64,000 nt of DNA from Enterobacter huaxiensis (GTDB taxonomy: Bacteria > Pseudomonadota > Gammaproteobacteria > Enterobacterales > Enterobacteriaceae). The DNA lies in assembly GCF_003594935.2 (NCBI RefSeq), contig NZ_CP043342.1:310001-374000 (forward strand), in the 5' to 3' direction. The translations under genes and the position numbers were made by a program. Of the stretch, positions 56,114 through 64,000 are shown in pieces. How positions within the stretch are numbered: position 1 is the first letter of the stretch; each line of letters starts with the position of its first letter. Under the pieces are notes generated by a model that ran no database searches, had not been told where the DNA came from, and saw nothing but the letters and a program-made list of their open reading frames with translations.

Positions 56114-56793
56114 GGCGTCTCCTTCACGGTGAGTGAGGGGATCATCCGGCGATAGTCGTTCATCCCCGGATGGCGAAGGTAGCTTTTATCCGCCAGTACA
56201 GAATCAGGGTTGGTGACGCCCAGACAATAGCGAATGCCAAACGTCGCGGCGGCATCCAGAATCGGTTCGCTGTCGTCGATAAATAGCGTACGTTCCGGCT
56301 GTAAGCCGGTCTTCTCCGCCACCGCATGCCACAACCGCTGATCCTCTTTCGGATAACCAAATGTGTGGGTGGAAAGTAATAAATCAAGGTGTGAAGAAAG
56401 ACCCGTATGCTCAAGCTTCACGGCCAGATTATGCGGATGCGCGTTGGTCAGCAAAATACGGCGCTTGCCGCTTGCCTTCAGTGCATCCAGAAACGGGACC
56501 GTATCTTCGCGCAGCACTGCGCGAGGCCCCTGGGCGGTGGTCATGGCACAAATATCCAAACCGAGTCGCTCGCTCCAGTAGTCGAGACAGTACCATTTTA
56601 GCGTATGCTGCACCGCGCTATATTGCGAACGAATGAATTCCTGCGCTTCCGCCGGGGAGATGCCCTGCTGTTTACCGTACGTTTCCGGCACCAGCTGTTG
56701 CCAGAAGTAGTTATCAAAGGCGAGATCGAGCAGCGTGCCGTCCATATCCAGCAGGACGGTATCGACCTCCTGCCAGGCGATATCAAGATGCAT
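56110..56793 (-). CDS. yrfG: YrfG, HAD-family GMP/IMP nucleotidase
   Basis: This HAD phosphatase dephosphorylates purine nucleotides (GMP, IMP) in E. coli assays. It has 227 aa (E. coli 222; the extra tail is VKETP-like). HAD motif I is LLDMDGTLLDL with the nucleophile Asp at about 16, motif II is LLTNAH, motif III Lys is in GYPKEDQRLW, and motif IV is FIDDSEPIL. The start is a plain ATG. It lies between igaA and hslR, overlapping hslR by four bases. Confidence 0.95.
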   Translation of the reverse strand: MHLDIAWQEVDTVLLDMDGTLLDLAFDNYFWQQLVPETYGKQQGISPAEAQEFIRSQYSAVQHTLKWYCLDYWSERLGLDICAMTTAQGPRAVLREDTVPFLDALKASGKRRILLTNAHPHNLAVKLEHTGLSSHLDLLLSTHTFGYPKEDQRLWHAVAEKTGLQPERTLFIDDSEPILDAAATFGIRYCLGVTNPDSVLADKSYLRHPGMNDYRRMIPSLTVKETP

Positions 56794-56856
56794 AAGGGGA
56801 ACTCCAGCCAGAAGAAACGTGCGCGACAGGGTAGCACAACTTGTCGCGCCGTGAGG

Positions 56857-58995
56857 TTATCCGATCAGGCTCTCTGGGGCAGGGATAAGTTTAGGATTGA
56901 GGCAATTTTCGTAGTACTGCTGGATCTCAGCCAGACGGGTACGGGAACGTTGATAGCGGCGTAAGGCCATAAAACCGTTCCAGAAAATGCACACCAGCAT
57001 GGCCATCATCAGCAGGGAGGTGCCGATATAACGCCACAAACCTGCGCTATCCGGCATCCGGTGAAGGTCGATATGGCGGGTGCCGTTAGCATCGGTGAAG
57101 ATCCCGGTCACAATCCCTTCCGCGCTGAATGGCGTCTGCATCAGCATCTGTGCCAGACGCTGAAACTCGCTCCACTGCTCCTGCGCAGGGTAGTCGTAGA
57201 GGGCAACCTGCGGATAAGGCTGATCGACCAGGTCGCTGCCTTCATCGCTGACAATCACAAACCCGCCCGGTGCCGGGCTGTTCAACGCCTGAGCCGCACG
57301 CGTGGTTTCTCGCATCACGAACGGCGCGGTGGAGGTTGCCACCAGGTTATCCAGCGATTCGGCGCTGACCGGACGCAGCAGCACGTTTACGCCGTCCAGC
57401 CGGCCCGCTTCAGCGCGTTTAACCAGCGCGTCCCAGTCCTTGCTGTTGCCCAGGTTCACCAGCGCGTTTTTAAGCCGCACGCACTCGTCCTGAGCGGAAC
57501 ACAGGTCTTCGGTTTTCAGTACGATTTCGCCAAAATCATCCAGCAACACCATGCCTGATTTTTGAATCGCCGAGCGCAGGGCAGGGCTGACGCGTGAATC
57601 ATCTTCCGGTTTCGGATGCAGCTGGCGATTGACCGTCTGGGTCAGCGCGGTGGCTTTACTGACCACGTCGGATTCCGGCAGCGGCAGCGGCGGGGCTTCA
57701 TTCCAGATAATTTGCGAGCAGTCGAACGGCATAAACGGCGAGTTCTGACGGGTGTTCCAGGCGCCTGGGGAGTGAATGTTGCACATACCGGTGCCTTTCA
57801 GGCGCAGCGTATCGCCCACGCGCACGCCGGCTTCTTCCAGCTGCTTAACGCTGGTGGCTTCTACGGTTTGCGCCCCTTTGATCCACGACAGGGTGAACTT
57901 GATCGGCATATCCAGCGGCACGAAAAGGAGCAGCATCCCAAAGACCAGCGCAGCGCCGCCGGCAATGACCGAGCTGCGAAGCCAGTGCTGGAGCGGGAAG
58001 TTTTTCACTTCGTCGTGCAGGGATAAATAGCGTCCCTGGCGCACCACATGGCGGTCGAGGTAGATATCGATATCCGTTTTATGCCCTAAATCCTGGGCAA
58101 TCCACGGCTGCCAGTGGCGCGGGTAGATGAGGTCAATGATGCCGAGCGAGATGTTGTTGATATGCTCCTGATCGTTCTCGCCGAACAACCCCCAGCGCTT
58201 TGGCGTGCCGCGCAGGCAGTGAATTTCACGCAGGGACGCTTTCGCCGGAGGAGCAAAGAGGCCCCACAGCCCGGCGGCGAGTAACAGCACGGCGCCGCCT
58301 GCGAGCCAGGGGACGAACACGTCTGGCGTCAGCAGGCAGAAGAAAAAGAGCAGGAACGCGGCGACGATCAGCACCGCTTCACGAATGCCGTCCGGGCGGC
58401 TCAGGGCGTACTCTTCGTGCGTCTCCTGGCGAATGTTCAGCAGCTCGATCTGCTCAGTCTCTTCACCGCGAATGCTGGCCTGCGTTGCGCTCGCGCGTTC
58501 CAGCGCAAAGCGCGGCGCTTCCTGAACATATTCGCTCAGGGTATGGCCGTTAAGTGAGATAACCAGCGGCAGCGAATCGGTATGTATCAGCTCTACGCTG
58601 TTTTCATCGTTGATGTACTGTTCCCAGAAGGGAGGCAGATGCACCTCGACAGAATCGAGGTAATAGCGCCATTTATTGGGATCGTCGGTGGTAATACCGT
58701 AGCGGGTGATCGAGCGCGTCACGCACAGAACGGTGTCGCTCTGCGTGTTCAGATTGAGCGAGATCGGTGCCGCACTTGCCCCGGTTGGCCCAGGCGACTG
58801 CTGAGAACGGTTCAGGTTTTCAAGGTACTGTTCTACGGCGCCGCGCTCTTCTGGCGCCAGCTTACGCGTTGTTGCCCCTGCGAAGGCATTCAAAAAGGGC
58901 AACCGATATCGGCGCTGTATACGACGCCTGTATGTCCACCCTGCCACCAGCACAGCGGCTAGCATCGCAGCGAGAACAATCAAAATGGTGCTCAT
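56857..58995 (-). CDS. igaA: IgaA (YrfF), inner-membrane inhibitor of the Rcs phosphorelay
   Basis: This essential inner-membrane protein represses Rcs envelope-stress signalling by acting on RcsD; the outer-membrane lipoprotein RcsF relieves it. It has 712 aa (E. coli 711). Membrane segments are seen at the N-terminus (TILIVLAAMLAAVLVAGW), near residues 205-250 (two helices), near 340-360, and near 655. A large periplasmic region runs between the last two, with C403- and C425-type cysteines (TGMCNIH, FDCSQIIW) plus LCSAQDECVRL, four in all, which form disulfides in homologues. It lies upstream of yrfG with 63 bp between. Confidence 0.97.
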   Translation of the reverse strand: MSTILIVLAAMLAAVLVAGWTYRRRIQRRYRLPFLNAFAGATTRKLAPEERGAVEQYLENLNRSQQSPGPTGASAAPISLNLNTQSDTVLCVTRSITRYGITTDDPNKWRYYLDSVEVHLPPFWEQYINDENSVELIHTDSLPLVISLNGHTLSEYVQEAPRFALERASATQASIRGEETEQIELLNIRQETHEEYALSRPDGIREAVLIVAAFLLFFFCLLTPDVFVPWLAGGAVLLLAAGLWGLFAPPAKASLREIHCLRGTPKRWGLFGENDQEHINNISLGIIDLIYPRHWQPWIAQDLGHKTDIDIYLDRHVVRQGRYLSLHDEVKNFPLQHWLRSSVIAGGAALVFGMLLLFVPLDMPIKFTLSWIKGAQTVEATSVKQLEEAGVRVGDTLRLKGTGMCNIHSPGAWNTRQNSPFMPFDCSQIIWNEAPPLPLPESDVVSKATALTQTVNRQLHPKPEDDSRVSPALRSAIQKSGMVLLDDFGEIVLKTEDLCSAQDECVRLKNALVNLGNSKDWDALVKRAEAGRLDGVNVLLRPVSAESLDNLVATSTAPFVMRETTRAAQALNSPAPGGFVIVSDEGSDLVDQPYPQVALYDYPAQEQWSEFQRLAQMLMQTPFSAEGIVTGIFTDANGTRHIDLHRMPDSAGLWRYIGTSLLMMAMLVCIFWNGFMALRRYQRSRTRLAEIQQYYENCLNPKLIPAPESLIG

Positions 58996-59315
58996 GCTTT
59001 CCCCATCTTACTTATCTTCAGGTGTAGTCAATTGCACCTTTAACATGAATGAGAGTCTGTGGTTGGCTATCGGCAAGTATGGAGTCGAGCTCGAGCATTT
59101 TGACGCGCATCCCAGTGACCGATGATGATAGCAAAGCCTGCCATGGCGCGATATCAGCAAATTCCTGGAAACATTTCAACCTCTTGACATTTGTTTTGAA
59201 ATAGGGATTGATTCCTGTTACGTTGCACAAATGTAAATAAAGAACAATTGACATTGCCCAAACCGTGCGGCATATCGCACAATAAAGCCAGTTCACCCAG
59301 CAAAGACCCATCAAG
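58996..59315. promoter_or_regulatory. Divergent igaA-nudE intergenic region
   Basis: These 320 bp hold no gene. A TTGACA at 59248-59253 with a 17-bp spacer to CATATC (59271-59276) is the best nudE promoter candidate; another TTGACA is at 59184-59189 with a weak -10. The igaA promoter should lie near 59000-59100. No operator was recognised. Confidence 0.5.
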
Positions 59316-59876
59316 ATGAGCAAACCACTACAAAAACCCACCATTCTGAATGTTGAAACGGTTGCCAAATCGCGGCTGTTTAATGTTGAAAGCGTGGACC
59401 TGGAGTTCAGCAACGGTGTGCGTCGCGTTTATGAACGTATGCGCCCCTCTTCGCGCGAAGCGGTGATGATTGTTCCTATTGTCGACGACCATCTGATCCT
59501 GATCCGCGAATATGCAGTGGGAACAGAATCTTATGAGCTTGGGTTTTCGAAGGGGCTTATTGACCCAGGCGAGACCGTGTTTGAAGCCGCGAACCGCGAG
59601 CTAAAAGAAGAGGTAGGTTTTGGCGCGAACGAACTGTCGTTCCTGAAAAAGCTGAGTATGGCGCCGTCCTACTTTTCCAGCAAAATGAATATCGTGGTGG
59701 CCGAAGATCTTTATCCTGAATCGCTGGAAGGCGACGAGCCGGAGCCGCTGCCGCAGGTTCGCTGGCCGCTGGCGCACCTGATGGATTTACTGGAAGACCC
59801 GGACTTCAACGAAGCGCGCAACGTGAGCGCCCTGTTCCTGGTGCGCGAGTGGTTGAAGGGGCAGGGGCGGCTCTAG
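59316..59876 (+). CDS. nudE: NudE, ADP-compounds Nudix hydrolase
   Basis: This enzyme hydrolyses ADP-ribose, NADH and Ap3A type dinucleotides. It has 186 aa, as in E. coli. The Nudix box is complete: GLIDPGETVFEAANRELKEE then VGF (near residues 89-111), with the REL-EE core. The start ATG follows CAAGATGAGC, a weak ribosome site. It is monocistronic, divergent from igaA and convergent with mrcA. Confidence 0.96.
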   Translation: MSKPLQKPTILNVETVAKSRLFNVESVDLEFSNGVRRVYERMRPSSREAVMIVPIVDDHLILIREYAVGTESYELGFSKGLIDPGETVFEAANRELKEEVGFGANELSFLKKLSMAPSYFSSKMNIVVAEDLYPESLEGDEPEPLPQVRWPLAHLMDLLEDPDFNEARNVSALFLVREWLKGQGRL

Positions 59877-59886
59877 TGGCCTGATG

Positions 59887-59919
59887 CCCTCACCCCAACC
59901 CTCTCCCACGGGAGAGGGA
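59887..59919. repeat. CCCTCTCCC palindrome after nudE
   Basis: CCCTCACCCCAACCCTCTCCCACGGGAGAGGGA is a one-sided copy 10 bp after the nudE stop, in the convergent nudE-mrcA gap. Confidence 0.8.
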
Positions 59920-59928
59920 GCACACACA

Positions 59929-59956
59929 AAAACGGCAACCAGAGGTTGCCGTTTTG
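59929..59956. terminator. Bidirectional terminator between nudE and mrcA
   Basis: A stem AACGGCAACC / GGTTGCCGTT with loop AGA is flanked by AAAA and TTTT, so either transcript can use it. It lies 9 bp past the mrcA stop. Confidence 0.92.
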
Positions 59957-59964
59957 CTTAGCTG

Positions 59965-62517
59965 TCAGAACAGCTCGTGCGTCTCGCCGTTATCAATCAG
60001 CTCCGTACCCACTTCATGCACCGCCTGCGTGGTGGGCTGCGTGCCTTCAATGAAATACTCTTCGCGGCTGTTACCGCCACTGGCGAGCTGTCCTGTGCTG
60101 CGGTCAATGTTGACCGTCACCACGCCAGGCGGAGGCGTCAGCGGCTGCTCCGGCACGCCTTCCAGCACGGATTTCATGTACGCATCCCAGGCCGGTTGTG
60201 CACTCTTCGCGCCGCCCTCGTAGCCGGAAATCTGATCTTTAATCGCGCCGGAAGCGGTGGTGCGGCCTAAATCCCGGCGGTGATCGTCAAAGCCGATCCA
60301 GACGGAAGTCACGACGCCCGGGCCATAACCGGAGAACCACGCATCTTTCGAGCTGTTGGTGGTCCCCGTTTTGCCGCCGATGTCGCGGCGCTGCAAATCA
60401 CGACCCGCACGCCAGCCCGTACCCTGCCAGCCCGGCTCGCCGAAGATATTGGTATTCAGCGCGCTTTTAATCAGGAACGACAGCGGGGTGTTGATCACGT
60501 GCGGAGCGTACTCCTGCGCGCCGGTCTGTGCGACCAGCGCCTGGTTAGCCTGCTCGAGCTGTGGCTGCGGTACGGCGACGTTCTGCTGCTCCTGAGAGCG
60601 CGCGACGTCCTCCATGTCCTTGTTTTCAAGCACGTCAGACTTCTGCGTATCGCCGTATATCACCGGAATATCGCACTCAGGGCAGGCAATTTTCGGCTTC
60701 GCTTCGAACAGCACGCCGCCCTGGTCGTTCTCGATCTTACTGATGAAATAAGGATCGACCAGGAACCCGCCGTTGGCCATCACCGCGTATCCGCGCGCGA
60801 CCTGAAGCGGCGTGAACGAGGCGGAGCCCAGCGCCAGTGATTCGGTATGGACGATATTTTGCGCCGGGAAGCCGAAGCGCTGCAGATACTCTGCCGCGTA
60901 GTCGACGCCCATCGCGCGCATCGCGCGAACCATCACCACGTTTTTCGACTGTCCCAGACCCTGACGAAGACGGATTGGGCCGGCATACTGTGCAGGGGAG
61001 TTCTTCGGCTGCCAGTCGGAGCCGGCACCGGCATCCCAGCGGGAAATCGGCACGTCGTTGAGGATGCTGGCAAGCGTCAGCCCCTTGTCCATCGCCGCGG
61101 TGTAGAGGAAGGGCTTAATGTTAGAGCCGACCTGACGCAGCGCCTGGGTGGCGCGGTTAAATTTGCTCTGGTTGAAATCAAACCCGCCGACCAGCGCCAT
61201 CACCGCACCGTTTTGCGGGTTGATGGAAACCAGCGCAGAGTTGACGTCCGGCACCTGTGCCAGCCACCAGGTATCGCCCACCTGGCGAACCCAGATTTGC
61301 TGGCCCGTCTGCACCGCGTCGGTCACTTTACGCGGCGTCGGGCCTTGCAGGGTGTCAGAGCGATACGGGCGCGCCCAGCGGATCCCGTCCATGCGCAGCG
61401 AGACGGACGTCCCGTCAGCCATCATGGCGACCGCTTCCTGCGGATCGGCTTGTGTGACAACCGCCGGCAACAGTGGGCCATAGGTTGGCAGGGATTTTAG
61501 GGAATCCGTGATTTTCTTGCTGTCCCACGCGCTTTCGCCCACTTTCCACAGCACGTTCGACGGGCCGCGGTAGCCGTGGCGCATGTCGTAATCCATCACG
61601 TTGTTGCGGACCGCCTGCTGTGCCGCCTGTTGTACGGGGCGGGTCACGGTGGTGTAGACACGATAGCCATCTTCATAGGCCTTCTCGCCGTAGCGGCTCA
61701 CCATCTCCTGGCGAACCATCTCGGTAAGATATGGCGAGGAGAAGGCGATTTCTGGCGCATGGTAGTTGGCATCAATGGCCATGTTACGCGCCTGGTCGTA
61801 CTCGGCCTGGCTGATGTAGCCTTCGCTCAGCATACGGGACAGCACGACGTTACGACGCGACGTTGCACGGTCCAGAGAGTAGAGCGGGTTAAAGGTCGAC
61901 GGCGCTTTCGGCAGGCCAGCAATGGTGGCCATTTCACTCAGGGTGAGCTGCTCAACCGGTTTACCGAAATAAACCTGTGCGGCAGCACCCACGCCATAGG
62001 CGCGATAGCCGAGATAGATCTTGTTGAGGTAAAGCTCAAGGATCTCGTCTTTGCTCAGCAGCTGCTCGATGCGGATCGCGAGGAACACCTCTTTGATCTT
62101 ACGCATCAGCGTCTTTTCCGGGCTCAGGAAGAAGTTACGCGCGAGCTGCTGCGTAATGGTACTCGCCCCCTGTGACGCATGGCCGGAGAACAGCGCCACG
62201 CTGGCTGCACGGAAAATACCGACCGGATCGACCCCGTGGTGCTCGTAAAAACGGCTGTCCTCGGTGGCGATAAAGGCTTTCACCATCACGGGTGGAATTT
62301 GGTTTAAGGTCAGCGGGATACGGCGTTTTTCGCCATATTGCGCCATGAGTTCGCCATCGGCGCTATAGACCTGCATTGGGATCTGGAGCCGCACATCACG
62401 AAGCGTGGCGACATCAGGCAGCTGCGGCTCAATATATTTGTACAAACCATAAATCGAGCCTGCTCCCAGCAGAATGCAACAGACTGCAAGGATCAATAAA
62501 TACTTTACGAACTTCAC
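59965..62517 (-). CDS. mrcA: PBP1a, bifunctional penicillin-binding protein
   Basis: This inner-membrane enzyme polymerises and cross-links peptidoglycan during elongation; LpoA activates it. It has 850 aa from the chosen GTG (MKFVKY), exactly the E. coli length; a GTG eight codons earlier (MKPNGKSP) gives 858. One N-terminal membrane helix is LLILAVCCILLGAGSIYGLY. The GT51 domain has EDSRFYEHHG (catalytic Glu) and ASTITQQLARNFFL. The transpeptidase has SxxK in GSNIKPFLY and KTGTT. An OB-like insert lies between them. It is monocistronic, divergent from hofM. Confidence 0.96.
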   Translation of the reverse strand: MKFVKYLLILAVCCILLGAGSIYGLYKYIEPQLPDVATLRDVRLQIPMQVYSADGELMAQYGEKRRIPLTLNQIPPVMVKAFIATEDSRFYEHHGVDPVGIFRAASVALFSGHASQGASTITQQLARNFFLSPEKTLMRKIKEVFLAIRIEQLLSKDEILELYLNKIYLGYRAYGVGAAAQVYFGKPVEQLTLSEMATIAGLPKAPSTFNPLYSLDRATSRRNVVLSRMLSEGYISQAEYDQARNMAIDANYHAPEIAFSSPYLTEMVRQEMVSRYGEKAYEDGYRVYTTVTRPVQQAAQQAVRNNVMDYDMRHGYRGPSNVLWKVGESAWDSKKITDSLKSLPTYGPLLPAVVTQADPQEAVAMMADGTSVSLRMDGIRWARPYRSDTLQGPTPRKVTDAVQTGQQIWVRQVGDTWWLAQVPDVNSALVSINPQNGAVMALVGGFDFNQSKFNRATQALRQVGSNIKPFLYTAAMDKGLTLASILNDVPISRWDAGAGSDWQPKNSPAQYAGPIRLRQGLGQSKNVVMVRAMRAMGVDYAAEYLQRFGFPAQNIVHTESLALGSASFTPLQVARGYAVMANGGFLVDPYFISKIENDQGGVLFEAKPKIACPECDIPVIYGDTQKSDVLENKDMEDVARSQEQQNVAVPQPQLEQANQALVAQTGAQEYAPHVINTPLSFLIKSALNTNIFGEPGWQGTGWRAGRDLQRRDIGGKTGTTNSSKDAWFSGYGPGVVTSVWIGFDDHRRDLGRTTASGAIKDQISGYEGGAKSAQPAWDAYMKSVLEGVPEQPLTPPPGVVTVNIDRSTGQLASGGNSREEYFIEGTQPTTQAVHEVGTELIDNGETHELF

Positions 62518-62637
62518 CGGAGATTTCCCATTTGGTTTCACTTGGGCAGTTTCTAAACAATCGCGCGGTAGTATAAAGGCAAGCCTGATTCATTGATATA
62601 GCCGTCGACCTGACGGGCGATAAGGAGATCGTGAAGT

Positions 62638-63414
62638 ATGGCTTTCAAAACGTGGCAAACGGGCGTTCATATTCAACAAGATAAGGTGCATATCGTTGCA
62701 CTGACCCGCGAGAAGGCAGGGTGGCGTTTACGGCGCTGGTGGGCCGTCCCTCTGTCGGAGGGCATCATCCGCGAGGGGAAAATTAGTAAGCCAGAACAGC
62801 TGGTTGATGCACTACGGGACTGGCGGCGCGCGCTGCCCCATCACCATCGGATATACCTCTCATTTCCCGCGGCGCGCACGCTGCAACGGTCGCTACCCCG
62901 CCCGTCAATCACCCTTCGCGACAGCGAGCAGGTCTCCTGGGTGGGTGCCACTCTTTCGCGAGAGCTGGAGATGTCCGCCGACGTGCTGTGCTTTGACTAT
63001 GCCGAGGATACGTTCAGCAACACCTTTCACGTCACAGCGGCGCAAAGCAGGGAAGTCGACGCGCTGTTATCACTGGCGAAAACCCTCCGTTTGCGGCTAG
63101 CGGCTATCACGCCGGATGCAGGGGCGCTGCGCAATCTGCTCGCTTCGGTGGCACCTTTGCAGTGCGTTACCTGGCGGGACGAGAACCAGTGGCTGTGGGC
63201 GATGCGCCACCAGTGGGGGCGCCGCTTCACCACCGACGCGGCTGACGTCACGGAACTGGCCGCGCTGCTCGCGCTCTCTCCTGCAGACATCGCGCACTTT
63301 GATGCGGCTCGCGATCCCTGGGAAGCGGTGACGTGCTGCCAGCCGCCTTTACCCGAGAGCGGCGCTGATTTTACCGTCGCGCTGGCGTTAGCCATGAGCG
63401 AGGCGGCTGAATGA
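62638..63414 (+). CDS. hofM: HofM, PilM-like pilus assembly protein
   Basis: This is an actin-like PilM-family protein belonging to the hofMNOPQ operon, which E. coli needs to use DNA as a nutrient (homologous to com/pil genes). It has 258 aa (E. coli 259). The N-terminus VHIQQDKVHIVALTREKAGWR and IYLSFPAARTLQRSLP fit the PilM fold, and GATLSRELEMSADVLCFDY is the conserved middle. It is cytosolic. The ATG follows AAGGAGATCGTGAAGT. It overlaps hofN by ATGA. Confidence 0.94.
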   Translation: MAFKTWQTGVHIQQDKVHIVALTREKAGWRLRRWWAVPLSEGIIREGKISKPEQLVDALRDWRRALPHHHRIYLSFPAARTLQRSLPRPSITLRDSEQVSWVGATLSRELEMSADVLCFDYAEDTFSNTFHVTAAQSREVDALLSLAKTLRLRLAAITPDAGALRNLLASVAPLQCVTWRDENQWLWAMRHQWGRRFTTDAADVTELAALLALSPADIAHFDAARDPWEAVTCCQPPLPESGADFTVALALAMSEAAE

Positions 63415-63905
63415 GCATGGCGAACTTATTACCGTGGCGACAGCAGCGCCGGGCGCGCTGCCTGCGATTCTGGCTTGCGCTATCTGCAGCCAGCCTGCTG
63501 ATGATGCTGGCTGCAGGCTGGGGCGTGCGGACGATCTACGCTCTGAAAGCACGTGCGCTTCAATCCGAACTGGCGGCAATAACCGCGGTTCAACAGGCGC
63601 TGAAAACGCGCCAGCGCCCGGCCACGGAAACGGCTGAGGCCACGCCTGAACCGCCGGCTGTGAACTGGCAGCCAGCGCTGGAATCACTCGCTGATGCGAT
63701 GCCCTCCCGGGCCTGGCTTTCAGGCTTACGTTATCAATCTTCCTCACTTGAGGTAACGGGATATGCCGCCGCTCTCCCGGCGCTTGCCGCCATGACGGAG
63801 GCGCTGAAGCAGGTCGCAGGTTTTAGCCCTGGTCACGCCGGTGCGCTGCAGCAGGATAGCCAGGGGCGCTGGGTATTCACTTTTCAGCTTAATCGCCGGG
63901 GGTAG
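63411..63905 (+). CDS. hofN: HofN, PilN-like pilus assembly protein
   Basis: This is an inner-membrane protein of the PilN type, partner of HofM and HofO. It has 164 aa (E. coli about 179). One membrane helix follows a basic start: LPWRQQRRARCLRFW then LALSAASLLMMLAAGWGV (residues about 22-40), then a coiled-coil-prone stretch rich in Ala, Gln and Glu. A second ATG six bases on is possible; the overlap ATGA favours the first. Its TAG is 3 bp before the next start. Confidence 0.92.
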   Translation: MSMANLLPWRQQRRARCLRFWLALSAASLLMMLAAGWGVRTIYALKARALQSELAAITAVQQALKTRQRPATETAEATPEPPAVNWQPALESLADAMPSRAWLSGLRYQSSSLEVTGYAAALPALAAMTEALKQVAGFSPGHAGALQQDSQGRWVFTFQLNRRG

Positions 63906-63908
63906 GCC

Positions 63909-64000
63909 GTGGAGTACTTCGTACAACGCTGGCTGGCAAGCCGTCCTTCCGTGCGGCTGGTCTGCTGGTGCACCGCAGCGGGGGTTATCGGGCTGGCCGT
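63909..64000 (+). CDS. hofO: HofO, PilO-like protein (5' part)
   Basis: An open frame from a GTG 3 bp after hofN runs out of the window. The 30 visible residues begin MEYFVQRWLASRPSVRLVCW, then a hydrophobic stretch (CTAAGVIGLA), fitting a short cytosolic tail plus the single membrane helix of HofO/PilO. Identity is inferred mainly from position in hofMNOPQ. The gene is cut by the window end. Confidence 0.75.
   Translation, partial: MEYFVQRWLASRPSVRLVCWCTAAGVIGLA

Overview
This window is a stretch of enterobacterial core chromosome, most likely from Enterobacter or a close relative (Leclercia, Lelliottia). The gene order runs livGF, ugpBAECQ, ggt, gntRKU, asd, glgBXCAP, glpD/glpEGR, malT/malPQ, gntT, nfuA-gntX, bioH, feoABC, yhgF, greB, ompR-envZ, pckA, yhgE, hslOR, igaA, nudE, mrcA, hofMNO. 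This matches the E. coli K-12 order in mirror orientation. Most proteins have the same length as the E. coli protein, or differ by a few residues. Differences from K-12 (from memory) point away from Escherichia: rtcRBA is missing between glpR and malT, a small DUF1471 secreted-protein gene lies between bioH and feoC, and many GC-rich REP-like palindromes fill the intergenic spaces. No prophage, insertion sequence, CRISPR array, tRNA or rRNA was seen.

Layout. 1-1.3 kb: end of the branched-chain amino acid ABC transporter. 1.4-6.5 kb: phosphate-starvation glycerol-3-phosphate uptake (ugp) behind two phased Pho boxes. 6.5-11.5 kb: yhhA, gamma-glutamyltransferase, an N-acetyltransferase, the iron-stress small RNA RyhB, yhhX and the pirin yhhW. 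11.5-14.5 kb: gluconate repressor, kinase and transporter. 14.5-15.0 kb: a 4 x 106-bp tandem repeat. 15-17 kb: yhgN and asd. 17-26.5 kb: the complete glycogen operon. 26.5-30.4 kb: aerobic glycerol-3-phosphate dehydrogenase and glpEGR. 30.4-38.2 kb: the maltose activator and the malPQ operon. 38.3-42.1 kb: gntT, nfuA, gntX, bioH. 42.2-45.4 kb: the DUF1471 gene and the ferrous iron transporter. 45.6-48.6 kb: yhgF and greB. 48.8-52.6 kb: the osmoregulatory two-component system and PEP carboxykinase. 52.9-64 kb: yhgE, Hsp33/Hsp15, yrfG, igaA, nudE, PBP1a and the start of the hof operon.

The genes converge on carbon storage and use. ugp and glp handle glycerol phosphates. gntK, gntU and gntT feed gluconate into the Entner-Doudoroff and pentose phosphate routes. 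glg makes and degrades glycogen, and malPQ degrades maltodextrins released from it. pckA starts gluconeogenesis. Matching regulator sites can be read directly: Pho boxes, GntR operators, GlpR operators, MalT boxes, CRP-like sites, Fur boxes and a CsrA-type hairpin.

No convincing undescribed multi-gene system was found. The most notable unexplained items are the perfect-period 106-bp composite repeat array, the two families of REP-like palindromes and where they sit (notably inside the ugp operon and between glpD and glpE), and a few conserved genes of poorly known function (yhhA, yhgE, the DUF1471 gene). Comparisons with E. coli come from memory of the family members, not from a search.
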